Program-made: the position numbers and the translations under genes
Notes under the pieces: model-generated
Database searches by the model: none
Seen by the model: only the letters and a program-made list of their open reading frames with translations
What the model was told of the DNA's origin: nothing
Assembly (NCBI GenBank): GCA_025457725.1
Contig: JALOTU010000197.1
Span: 1-5,342 of the forward strand
Source: Verrucomicrobiota bacterium
GTDB taxonomy: Bacteria > Verrucomicrobiota > Verrucomicrobiia > Limisphaerales > DSYF01
Direction of reading: 5' to 3'
DNA length: 5,342 nucleotides
Shown: positions 1 to 5,342 of the stretch, piece after piece
How the letters are laid out: the number at the start of each line of letters is the position of its first letter
Numbering within the stretch: the stretch's first letter is position 1

Positions 1-305
1 TTGTGGCTTTCGCCCGGGGAGCGCTGGAGGACCTGGGCCTTCATTTCCTTGCCCGCCTTGAACTTCACCACCGCTCGCTCCGGAATGGGGATGTCGGTCG
101 CCGGCGCGTTCGGATTCCGACCCACCCTGGCTTTGCGCACCTTGACCTCAAAGACCCCGAAATTCCGCAACTCGACCTTGTCGCCCTTGGCCAGCGCCTC
201 CGAGATATGGTCCAGGGTCTTCTGCACCACATCGAACACATGCTGCTGGTTCATGTCTGTCTCGCTGGCGATGCGAGTCACTAGATCGCGTTTCGTGAGA
301 GTCAT
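1..305 (-). CDS. HU/IHF family DNA-binding protein (3' end cut by window edge)
   Basis: Small basic histone-like protein that binds and bends DNA as a dimer in the nucleoid. The visible 101 residues begin MTLTKRDLVTRIA at an ATG (303-305) and show the whole HU/IHF fold: N-terminal helices (about 4-40), the turn GDKVELRNFGVFEV (41-54), then the beta-arm with GRNP (62-65) and the IPIPERAVVKFKAGKEMK stretch (72-89). The arm tip reads NPNAPATD, where many HU proteins have a shorter NPxTGE-like tip, so it seems about one residue longer. E. coli HU has about 90 residues; this one continues past 101 with a tail QRSPGESH and runs off the window. There is no good Shine-Dalgarno before the ATG. It is transcribed away from cstA, with a likely promoter and a perfect inverted repeat upstream. 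Family assignment is firm; whether it behaves as HU or IHF, homodimer or heterodimer, cannot be told here. Confidence 0.95.
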   Translation of the reverse strand, partial: MTLTKRDLVTRIASETDMNQQHVFDVVQKTLDHISEALAKGDKVELRNFGVFEVKVRKARVGRNPNAPATDIPIPERAVVKFKAGKEMKAQVLQRSPGESH

Positions 306-328
306 ATGGTTGTGTGGTTGGTTTGAGG

Positions 329-350
329 AGTTATGATTGAGTTCATAACT
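329..350. repeat. Perfect 8+8 inverted repeat over HU promoter -10/+1 (candidate operator)
   Basis: The arms AGTTATGA (329-336) and TCATAACT (343-350) are perfect reverse complements separated by 6 bases. The repeat covers the predicted -10 box and the predicted start of transcription of the HU gene, a classic place for a repressor site. As RNA only the left half would surely be transcribed, so a DNA-level operator is likelier than a hairpin. The binding protein is unknown. Confidence 0.5.
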
Positions 351-370
351 ACTTGCGGTCAAGGCGTCAA
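342..370 (-). promoter_or_regulatory. sigma70-type promoter of the HU-family gene
   Basis: On the minus strand a -35 TTGACG (365-370) is followed after exactly 17 bases by a -10 TATGAA (342-347). These match the housekeeping consensus at 5 of 6 and 4 of 6 positions. Transcription would start near 335, giving a leader of about 30 bases before the ATG at 305. The surrounding stretch is AT-richer than the flanking genes. The -10 lies inside the right arm of an inverted repeat. Confidence 0.6.
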
Positions 371-440
371 GCCCTTCCTTTATGATTTTTCTTGCCAATC
401 CGAAGAGGATTCCTGTCAACGGGCGGAAATGTGATTGCGG

Positions 441-469
441 TTGAGCGCGCCGGCGGATTGTCTTAACAA
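441..469 (+). promoter_or_regulatory. Weak candidate promoter for the cstA-nadD-rsfS unit
   Basis: TTGAGC (441-446) is followed after 17 bases by TAACAA (464-469). The match to the sigma70 consensus is only 4 of 6 and 3 of 6, but it is the best-spaced pair found in the 229-base divergent region on this strand. It would leave a leader of about 60 bases before the cstA ATG at 535. The rest of the gap (470-534) is GC-rich with no recognised riboswitch or strong hairpin. Confidence 0.25.
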
Positions 470-534
470 GTGCGCATGCCCGTTCACTTTGATGGCTTGC
501 CGGCCTGTGGGGACACGCGCCGGGGGCTCGGCGG

Positions 535-2472
535 ATGGGGTTTGATGAGATGGAAACACTGACAATTGCAATTCTGGCGGGCTTGGGCTTTCTGGCGGCC
601 TACCACACCTATGGGCGCTGGCTCTCGCGGCGCCTGTTCAAGCTCGATCCGAAGGCCCTGGTCCCCAGCGTCGAACTGAATGACGATCGCGATTACGTCC
701 CCACGGATCGCAGCATCGTCTTTGGCCATCATTTCACCTCGATTGCCGGCACCGGCCCCATTGTCGGCCCGGCGCTGGCGATCATGTGGGGATGGGTTCC
801 CGCGTTGTTGTGGGTGTTGCTTGGGTCGGTGTTTATCGGTGCCGTGCATGATCTTGGGTCGCTGGTGGTCAGTCTGCGGAATCGGGGAATGACCGTGGGC
901 GAGATTGCCGGCCGGGTGCTGAATCCGCGCGTGAGATTGCTGTTCCTGGTGACGTTGCTGTTTGCGCTCTGGATTGTGCTGGCGATTTTTGGGTGGGTCA
1001 TCGCCAGTGTCTTCACCATGTTCCCCCAATCGGTCCTGCCTGTGTTTCTGCAGATCCCCATTGCCGTTTGGATTGGGCTGACTGTGCATCGGCGGGGCAG
1101 GAGGCTGTTATGGCCCTCGCTGGCGGCGCTGGGAATGATGTATCTGACGGTCTGGCTTGGGGCGGCGTGCCCGGGAATGTCCTGGGAGGGAGGCCGGTTG
1201 GGGATCGGGATCCGCAATTTGAACACCGTCCTCGCGGCGTGGCCGTTGTGGTTGTGGGTGGCCATCCTGCTTGCGTATTGCTTTGCGGCGAGCGTGCTGC
1301 CGGTGTGGGTGCTGTTGCAGCCGCGGGATTATATCAACAGCCTTCAGCTCATCAGTTCCCTGGGACTGGTGGTGGTTGGATTGGCGGTGGCGGGGCTTTG
1401 GGGCGGGCACGCGGCGGATGCCGCCGGGGCGCGCGTGCCGCTTGCGATCGTGGCCCCCGCCTGGAATCTGCATCCCACGAACGCCCCACCCATCCTTCCC
1501 TTCCTGTTCGTCACCATCGCGTGCGGTGCGATCAGCGGATTTCATTGCCTGGTCAGCAGCGGAACCAGCAGCAAGCAGTTGAAATGCGAGACGGACGCGC
1601 AGTTTGTCGGGTATGGGTCGATGCTGCTGGAGGGGTTTCTGGCCGTGCTCGTCATTCTGGCGGTGTGCGCGGGAATTGGTCTGGGTTGGCCGGCCAAATT
1701 CGGGAATGCCACCGGAGCCGAACTCTGGACGCAGGTCTACGGGGATTGGTCCACGGTCACGGGGGGGGCCGCGATCGGGGCCTTTGTTGTGGGGGCAGGC
1801 AACTTTCTGGAGGCGTTGGGGATCAATCACGGCATGGCCACGGCAATGATGGGGGTTCTCGTGGCGTCCTTTGCGGGCACCACCCTCGACACCGCAACCC
1901 GTCTGCAGCGATATGTGGTGCAGGAACTTTCCGGGGCACTGTCGGGTCGACGGGATTCCCCAGCGACTGGCGGCCCTCGGCCGGGTTGGGCCAACCCGCT
2001 GACCTGGCTGCAGCATCCCTACGGGGCCACCTTGTTCGCCGTGGGCACGGCATTTCTTTTGGCGCTCCTGCCCAAACCCGGAGATCCGTGGACTTGGGAA
2101 ACGATCGGAACGGGCGGATTGATTCTGTGGCCGCTCTTTGGGGCCACCAACCAGCTCCTGGCAGGGCTGGCGTTCATGGTGATCACCTTCTGGTTGTGGC
2201 GACGGAACATCTCTCCGCGGATTACAACCGTGCCCATGATGCTCATGCTCTGCACGCCGGCCTGGGCCATGATCCACGATGCCCGGCGATGGTGGGGACA
2301 GGAGCAATATCTCCTGGCAGGGGTGGCGGTATTGGTGTTGATTCTCGAAGGGTGGATGATTCTGGAGGCGTGCTGGCTCTGGTCGAAGGTCAAGGGCGTC
2401 CTTGAGGACTCCCTGCCGGCGTTGGTCGGACCGCGGCGCGGGGGGAATCCTGCGGGCGAAACGGGCTCATGA
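535..2472 (+). CDS. cstA: CstA family carbon starvation protein (peptide/pyruvate-type transporter)
   Basis: Inner-membrane transporter of the CstA/BtsT family, whose studied members take up peptides or pyruvate, often during nutrient limitation. The 645-residue protein has a helix at about 8-26, then conserved blocks GHHFTSIAGTGPIVGP (64-79), VHDLGSL (104-110), GFHCLVSSGTSSKQL (335-349), LDTATRLQRYVVQE (451-464) and WPLFGATNQLLA (532-543). Many hydrophobic stretches separate them (for example 85-110, 135-160, 233-260, 272-290, 364-384, 497-511, 542-555, 592-613). It is somewhat shorter than the roughly 700-residue E. coli CstA and ends in a short soluble tail. The start is uncertain: ATG at 535 or a second ATG at 550 (Met6, followed by ETLTIAILAGLGF). 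Neither has a clear Shine-Dalgarno, and an in-frame stop at 490-492 limits extension. The stop overlaps the nadD start, suggesting coupled translation. Substrate cannot be read from the sequence; the family call is firm. Confidence 0.95.
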   Translation: MGFDEMETLTIAILAGLGFLAAYHTYGRWLSRRLFKLDPKALVPSVELNDDRDYVPTDRSIVFGHHFTSIAGTGPIVGPALAIMWGWVPALLWVLLGSVFIGAVHDLGSLVVSLRNRGMTVGEIAGRVLNPRVRLLFLVTLLFALWIVLAIFGWVIASVFTMFPQSVLPVFLQIPIAVWIGLTVHRRGRRLLWPSLAALGMMYLTVWLGAACPGMSWEGGRLGIGIRNLNTVLAAWPLWLWVAILLAYCFAASVLPVWVLLQPRDYINSLQLISSLGLVVVGLAVAGLWGGHAADAAGARVPLAIVAPAWNLHPTNAPPILPFLFVTIACGAISGFHCLVSSGTSSKQLKCETDAQFVGYGSMLLEGFLAVLVILAVCAGIGLGWPAKFGNATGAELWTQVYGDWSTVTGGAAIGAFVVGAGNFLEALGINHGMATAMMGVLVASFAGTTLDTATRLQRYVVQELSGALSGRRDSPATGGPRPGWANPLTWLQHPYGATLFAVGTAFLLALLPKPGDPWTWETIGTGGLILWPLFGATNQLLAGLAFMVITFWLWRRNISPRITTVPMMLMLCTPAWAMIHDARRWWGQEQYLLAGVAVLVLILEGWMILEACWLWSKVKGVLEDSLPALVGPRRGGNPAGETGS

Positions 2473-3056
2473 AAAGCGACCCTCGCATCGGTATTTTCGG
2501 TGGGTCCTTCGATCCCGTCCACATCGGCCATTTGCTGGTGGCGTGGGCGGCGCGCGAGGAGACGGGTTTGGACCGGATGATCTTTGTCCCGGCGAGCCTT
2601 TCCCCGTTCAAACGCGATCAGCCGCCGACGGAATCAGGGGTTCGGTTACGAATGCTGCGATTGGCGTTGGCGGGACTGGACTGGTGCTCGGTGAGCGAGA
2701 TGGAGATCAGGCGCGGCGGCGTGTCGTATGCCGTGGACACCCTTCGCGAACTCGCGCGGCAGCATCCCGGGGCGGAGTTATTTTACCTGATCGGGGAGGA
2801 CAATGTTCCGAAACTGGCGGAGTGGCGCGAATCCGAGTCCCTGATGAAGCTGGCCAGGTTCCTGGTGATTCCCCGTCCCGGCACGATGGCCAGCAAGGGG
2901 GAGGGCGATCCCAGGCTTCACCGGCTGCGCGGCTGGCCGATCCAGATTTCATCATCCGAGATCCGGCGCCGGGTCAGGGACGGGTTGCCCATCGGGCATC
3001 TGGTGCCAGCCGGTGTCGCCGAGACCATCCACAATAATCGGCTTTATCTTGGCTAG
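2469..3056 (+). CDS. nadD: Nicotinate-nucleotide adenylyltransferase
   Basis: Cytoplasmic enzyme that transfers AMP from ATP to nicotinate mononucleotide, giving deamido-NAD, a late step of NAD synthesis. At 195 residues it is of usual length. It has the nucleotidyltransferase signature GGSFDPVHIGH (11-21) with the HxGH ATP-binding histidines, a substrate-loop region PASLSPFK (41-48), YAVDTLREL (87-95), the GEDNVPKLAEW block (109-119; family pattern GxD...W), and the C-terminal ISSSEIRRRV motif (160-169), which matches the family ISSTxIR phosphate-binding motif. The ATG sits in an ATGA overlap with the cstA stop (2469-2472), which fixes this start and suggests translation re-initiation, since no strong Shine-Dalgarno precedes it. 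rsfS follows 24 bases after the stop; nadD-rsfS is a pairing common in many bacteria. All key motifs are present and the gene looks intact. Confidence 0.97.
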   Translation: MKSDPRIGIFGGSFDPVHIGHLLVAWAAREETGLDRMIFVPASLSPFKRDQPPTESGVRLRMLRLALAGLDWCSVSEMEIRRGGVSYAVDTLRELARQHPGAELFYLIGEDNVPKLAEWRESESLMKLARFLVIPRPGTMASKGEGDPRLHRLRGWPIQISSSEIRRRVRDGLPIGHLVPAGVAETIHNNRLYLG

Positions 3057-3080
3057 CCGTTGCACCAACTTCATCGCCGC

Positions 3081-3446
3081 ATGGATTCAAGGAAGCTTGC
3101 CCAAAGGTGCCGCGAACTGGCGGATGAGAAGAAGGCTGAAGATATTGTGGTGCTCGACGTGCGGAAACTGTCGTCCGTCACCGATTATTTTGTGCTGGCC
3201 TCGGGCTTGAGCGATCCGCACCTGCGAGCGGTGGTTCAGGAGGTCGAGGTCCAGTTGAAAAGGGACGGAATCCCAGCCCATGCCGTGGATGGAAGCCCGG
3301 CGGGAGGTTGGGTGGTGCTGGACTACTTTGACGTGATTGTGCACGTCATGCGAGCCGACGTTCGGGCGCACTACGATCTGGAAGGGCTCTGGAATGATGC
3401 CCCCAGAGTTCGGCCCCGGTCAGCCAGGTCTCGGAAGAGCCGATAG
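3081..3446 (+). CDS. rsfS: Ribosome silencing factor RsfS (Iojap/DUF143)
   Basis: RsfS binds ribosomal protein uL14 on the large subunit and blocks subunit joining, lowering translation in stationary phase or starvation. The 121-residue protein has the family core in order: KKAEDIVVLDVRKLSSVTDYF (17-37), a SGLSD turn (41-45), a helix around 48-63, WVVLDYFDVIVHVM (77-90), and the closing AHYDLEGLWNDA (96-107). A basic tail RVRPRSARSRKSR (109-121) extends beyond the core. The ATG at 3081 is chosen because MDSRKLA is the usual N-terminus of the family; a TTG at 3060 in the same frame would add seven residues (LHQLHRR after initiation context) only 3 bases after nadD. Neither start has a visible Shine-Dalgarno, so translation may depend on coupling with nadD. 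It converges with the DUF3276 gene 25 bases downstream. Confidence 0.95.
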   Translation: MDSRKLAQRCRELADEKKAEDIVVLDVRKLSSVTDYFVLASGLSDPHLRAVVQEVEVQLKRDGIPAHAVDGSPAGGWVVLDYFDVIVHVMRADVRAHYDLEGLWNDAPRVRPRSARSRKSR

Positions 3447-3471
3447 AAGGTGCGGCACGACAGCGGGCAAC

Positions 3472-3765
3472 TCAGGCCTCTTCGTCTTTGGGCGGGATCT
3501 CGCCTGAGGCGGTGACCATGTCCTGGATGATCTTGAGGAAGTCCTCCAAGCCGGGCGCCGGTATGATGATGTTGTCCCGTCGTCCGCCCACATCTTCCGT
3601 GATGCGCAAGAATCGTCCTCGGGGATTCTCTTTCAGCGTAAAGATGAAAGTTTTGCGCTCGATCTGGATGCTTTCAGTCTTGAGTGTATCCTCGCTGACG
3701 GCGGGCTTGGACTGGCCATAGCTCCTGCCTCCTGAAAATGGCGAAGGTCGTTCGTTTGATATCAT
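3472..3765 (-). CDS. PUR-alpha-like DUF3276 nucleic-acid-binding protein
   Basis: Small protein (97 residues) resembling the bacterial PUR domain family (DUF3276), single-domain relatives of eukaryotic Pur-alpha that bind single-stranded DNA and RNA; Borrelia BpuR is the studied example. A polar N-terminus (1-25, SNERPSPFSGGRSYG) is followed by one PUR repeat: strands IQIERKTFIFTLKENPRGRF (33-52), LRITEDVGGRRDNIIIPA (53-70), then a helix GLEDFLKIIQDMV (72-84) and an acidic tail. Aromatic and basic residues in the strands (F40, F42, R49, R51, R62, R63) fit nucleic-acid contact. ATG 3763-3765 is preferred, with a weak AGGG about 7 bases before it; a TTG at 3799-3801 in frame would add 12 residues. 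The start codon lies at the centre of a 15-base palindrome. It follows the DUF4149 gene by 59 bases on the same strand. Family call is from pattern recognition; targets are unknown. Confidence 0.85.
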   Translation of the reverse strand: MISNERPSPFSGGRSYGQSKPAVSEDTLKTESIQIERKTFIFTLKENPRGRFLRITEDVGGRRDNIIIPAPGLEDFLKIIQDMVTASGEIPPKDEEA

Positions 3766-3779
3766 ATCAACCCTAGGGT
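3756..3779. repeat. Two abutting palindromes over the DUF3276 start codon and ribosome-binding site
   Basis: TTGATATCATATCAA (3756-3770) has perfect 7-base arms around a single central base, and that centre (3763) is the G of the ATG start. It shares base 3770 with ACCCTAGGGT (3770-3779), a perfect 10-base palindrome that contains the presumed AGGG ribosome-binding site. Together they cover the whole translation initiation region and the first codons. The arrangement suggests a control site, but no binding protein is shown. Confidence 0.45.
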
Positions 3780-3824
3780 CTTTTGGTTTAGACGGAGCCA
3801 ACTTTCAACGGCTTCATTCCAAAG

Positions 3825-4361
3825 TCAACCCCTGAACTGCATGGCACTGACAAATCTTGTGGGATCGGGCGGGTTGTTGGCACGCCAGACATATACGCAG
3901 AGCCCGCCCAATACGAACAGGTTGAGCACCTGCGACGTGGCGTGCCAGATCCGGAAGGATTTGGCGGCCCTATCCTGAATCTCGACGGACAGGTTGGGGG
4001 CGTACTTGCGCGCGTGCAATTCCTTCATTTTAGGTTGCAGCCACATGGCTCCAATCAAACCGAAGCAGAACAGCGCCACCAGGAGACCCACCGTGGAACG
4101 CCGGGCCGGGCGTCCCAGGTAAAGCCATTCGGCGGACAGATGAGCGAGGGCGATGGCTCCGCAGATCAGGTGCAGAGCAAAATACCTGGCAATCAGGAGC
4201 TGGGCTATTGCCCCCGAGAAATAGGGATAATTGGCCTCCGTCAACAGTGCCTTCATGGCACTGGAAAACGGCACCTGTCCCGCCCCGAAGGTGAAAAAAA
4301 CCGCTCCCCCCAACCAGATGGCTGCGTTGAAAATACCGATGAAACGGAGAAACCCGATCAC
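3825..4361 (-). CDS. DUF4149/TMEM205-like four-helix membrane protein
   Basis: Probable integral inner-membrane protein of unknown function. With the GTG at 4359-4361 as start it has 178 residues beginning (V/M)IGFLRFIGIFNAAIWLGG, like the usual opening of DUF4149/TMEM205-type proteins. Four hydrophobic segments are visible, at about 4-26, 58-81, 91-109 and 140-159. A polar, charged loop (110-138, with KMKELHARKY) precedes the family-like RIWHATSQVLNLFVLGG block (137-153). The frame stays open upstream to 4532, but that would overlap phoH by about 98 bases, and a second GTG lies at 4385; the hydrophobic start and the stop/start overlap with a small upstream frame favour 4361. There is no clear Shine-Dalgarno. 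It lies 73 bases after phoH on the same strand. The membrane topology is well supported; the family call is moderate and no substrate or partner can be named. Confidence 0.75.
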   Translation of the reverse strand: MIGFLRFIGIFNAAIWLGGAVFFTFGAGQVPFSSAMKALLTEANYPYFSGAIAQLLIARYFALHLICGAIALAHLSAEWLYLGRPARRSTVGLLVALFCFGLIGAMWLQPKMKELHARKYAPNLSVEIQDRAAKSFRIWHATSQVLNLFVLGGLCVYVWRANNPPDPTRFVSAMQFRG

Positions 4362-4435
4362 GTCCGAACGATAAAGCCCGGCCACGCCAGTGCCAAGCCT
4401 GTAATGGGAACTTGCCCCCTTACCCTCCGCGTCAT
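4358..4435 (-). CDS. Possible 25-codon small ORF bridging phoH and the DUF4149 gene
   Basis: An open frame starts with ATG (4433-4435) whose A is the last base of the phoH stop (TGATG) and ends with TGA (4358-4360) that overlaps the GTG start of the DUF4149 gene (GTGA). The peptide opens MTRRVRGQVPITG and has a short hydrophobic part (TGLALAWPGF). No homologue is recognised. It may be a coupling leader that carries ribosomes from phoH to a start lacking a Shine-Dalgarno, or simply a chance frame in GC-rich DNA. Confidence 0.2.
   Translation of the reverse strand: MTRRVRGQVPITGLALAWPGFIVRT
4368..4396 (-). promoter_or_regulatory. Candidate promoter before the DUF4149 gene
   Basis: TTGGCA (4391-4396) and TATCGT (4368-4373) on the minus strand are separated by 17 bases and match the sigma70 boxes at 5 of 6 and 4 of 6 positions. 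The predicted start of transcription falls at about 4361, on or next to the GTG start, so the message would be nearly leaderless. The same region also reads TGGCAC-N5-TGGC (4381-4395), one base from the sigma54 -24/-12 pattern. Either may be chance. Confidence 0.25.
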
Positions 4436-5342
4436 CAAAGGATGTTGGCCGCCAGTTCCGCCAGTTCGGATCGTTCCCCCTTCTGCAATTCGATGTGAGC
4501 CGCGATGGCCTGGTCCCGGAACCGGCTGACAACGTAGTTGAAGCCGTTGGAAGCCGAGTCGACGTAAGGGTTGTCGATCTGGTGCGGATCGCCGGTGAAA
4601 ATCACCTTGGTGCCGCTACCCACCCGGGTGATGATGGTCTTGGCTTCCAGCGGCGTCAGATTCTGGGCTTCATCGATGATCATGAACTGGTTGGCGATGC
4701 TTCGTCCGCGAATGTAGCTCAAGGCCTCCACCACAATGTTCCCGGACCGCATCAGGTCGCTGCTGCGGCGATGGTCGTGGCCCATGTTCAGGTCGCTGAG
4801 CATCTCCAGGGCGTCATGAATGGGCTGCATCCAGGGCGCGAGCTTTTCCTCGAGCGAACCGGGCAGAAACCCGAGTTCCTTGCCCACGGAAACGGTCGGC
4901 CGGGCCACGATCAGGCGGCGGAACTCCCGGTCCAGCACCGTTCGTTTGAGCCCGGCAGCCATGGCCATCAAGGTCTTTCCCGTGCCGGCTTTGCCCATCA
5001 GCGTCACCAACTTGATGCGGTCGTCCAGCAGGGCGTCGAAGGCGTAATGCTGCTCGCGATTGCGGGGCCGGATGCCCCAGACGCCCTCGCGCGTATCGAT
5101 GATGGGGATCAGCTTGGTGCCGCAGGGGGCCACCCGCGCAAGCACGGTCCGTTTCAGGTTCGTCTCGTCCGCGAGCGTGCAATATTCATTTGGGAAATAC
5201 CTGGGTCCACCGTTCAGGTCCAACTCGCCGTTGGCGCGGAATGCGGCGAGCTTCTCCGTGGGGAGCGTGGTTTCAATCATCCCGGTGTAGAGGTCCTTGA
5301 TGAATACCCGGTCGGTCTCGTAGTCCTCCGCGTGCAATCGCA
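4435..5342 (-). CDS. phoH: PIN-PhoH type ATPase (PhoH family; 5' end outside window)
   Basis: C-terminal ATPase part of a PhoH-family protein, probably the PhoH2 type in which a PIN ribonuclease domain precedes a PhoH helicase-like ATPase. About 302 codons are visible. Counting from the leucine at 5335-5337 as 1, the fragment shows AEDYETDRVFIKDLYTG (3-19), typical of the linker after the PIN domain, then YAFDALLDD (98-106), Walker A GKAGTGKT (115-122), RPTVSVGKELGFLPG (146-160), Walker B MIIDEAQN (219-226), a TGDPHQID sensor-like motif (248-255), and a closing GERSELAELA segment (287-296). The TTG at 5337 is most likely an internal leucine, because the frame stays open to the edge and a PIN domain is expected upstream. 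PhoH2 proteins studied in other bacteria couple ATP hydrolysis to RNA unwinding and cleavage. The PIN domain itself is not visible, so the fusion is inferred from the linker and motif style. Confidence 0.93.
   Translation of the reverse strand, partial: RLHAEDYETDRVFIKDLYTGMIETTLPTEKLAAFRANGELDLNGGPRYFPNEYCTLADETNLKRTVLARVAPCGTKLIPIIDTREGVWGIRPRNREQHYAFDALLDDRIKLVTLMGKAGTGKTLMAMAAGLKRTVLDREFRRLIVARPTVSVGKELGFLPGSLEEKLAPWMQPIHDALEMLSDLNMGHDHRRSSDLMRSGNIVVEALSYIRGRSIANQFMIIDEAQNLTPLEAKTIITRVGSGTKVIFTGDPHQIDNPYVDSASNGFNYVVSRFRDQAIAAHIELQKGERSELAELAANIL

Noticed and set aside
430..446. CRP-like site upstream of cstA (TGTGA at 430-434)
   Set aside because: E. coli cstA is CRP-controlled, but here only one half-site is present; the expected TCACA after 6 bases reads TTGAG.
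476..562. 28-codon upstream frame (ATG 476) overlapping the cstA start out of frame
   Set aside because: No Shine-Dalgarno, no recognised peptide signal, and such frames are common in GC-rich leaders; conservation would be needed before calling a regulatory uORF.
1108..2307. 399-codon minus-strand open frame opposite cstA
   Set aside because: Composition is P/R/H/Q-rich with no recognisable domain or hydrophobic core, as expected for the antisense of a GC-rich membrane protein gene.
993..2405. Long plus-strand open frame of 470 codons inside cstA in another frame
   Set aside because: Translation is low-complexity, rich in G, R and A, with no family resemblance, and it lies entirely within the clear cstA gene; it is an effect of high GC.
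3800..3828. TTGACT (3823-3828, minus strand) as a -35 for the DUF3276 gene
   Set aside because: No acceptable -10 at 16-18 bases downstream (AAAGTT-like sequences only), so no promoter was called.
3942..4529. 195-codon plus-strand open frame opposite the DUF4149 gene and the end of phoH
   Set aside because: It lies opposite two plausible genes, lacks any recognisable domain and has the biased composition of an antisense frame.
4435..4532. Extended N-terminus of the DUF4149 protein beginning at 4532
   Set aside because: It would overlap the well-supported phoH C-terminus by about 98 bases and add a polar arginine-rich stretch foreign to the family; it is read in a shadow frame of phoH.

Overview
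The window looks like an ordinary housekeeping stretch of a GC-rich bacterial chromosome. Gene content points to Verrucomicrobiota or a near relative. The clearest marker is a short PUR-alpha-like (DUF3276) protein, a family known mainly from Bacteroidota, spirochaetes and Verrucomicrobiota. Weak or absent Shine-Dalgarno sequences before most starts also fit. This placement is inferred from memory of protein families; no database search was done. No mobile element, CRISPR array, tRNA, rRNA or phage gene was seen. No stretch over 300 bases lacks a gene; the largest gap is 229 bases (306-534).

Left edge: an HU/IHF-type nucleoid protein on the minus strand, cut by the window edge near its C-terminus. 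It diverges from a plus-strand run of three genes: cstA (carbon-starvation-type membrane transporter), nadD (nicotinate-nucleotide adenylyltransferase) and rsfS (ribosome silencing factor). cstA and nadD overlap by ATGA, and nadD and rsfS are 24 bases apart, so the three look like one transcription unit. It joins nutrient uptake, NAD synthesis and ribosome hibernation.

Right part: three minus-strand genes converge on rsfS. In transcription order they are a PIN-PhoH type ATPase (5' end outside the window), a four-helix DUF4149/TMEM205-like membrane protein, and the DUF3276 PUR-type nucleic-acid-binding protein. The convergent rsfS/DUF3276 junction is only 25 bases and shows no clear terminator.

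No new multi-gene system was found. The points worth a second look are small-scale control signals: an 8+8 inverted repeat over the -10/+1 region of the HU promoter; a 15-base palindrome centred on the DUF3276 start codon next to a second palindrome over its presumed ribosome-binding site; and a 25-codon open frame that exactly fills the phoH-DUF4149 gap, touching both neighbours by stop/start overlaps.
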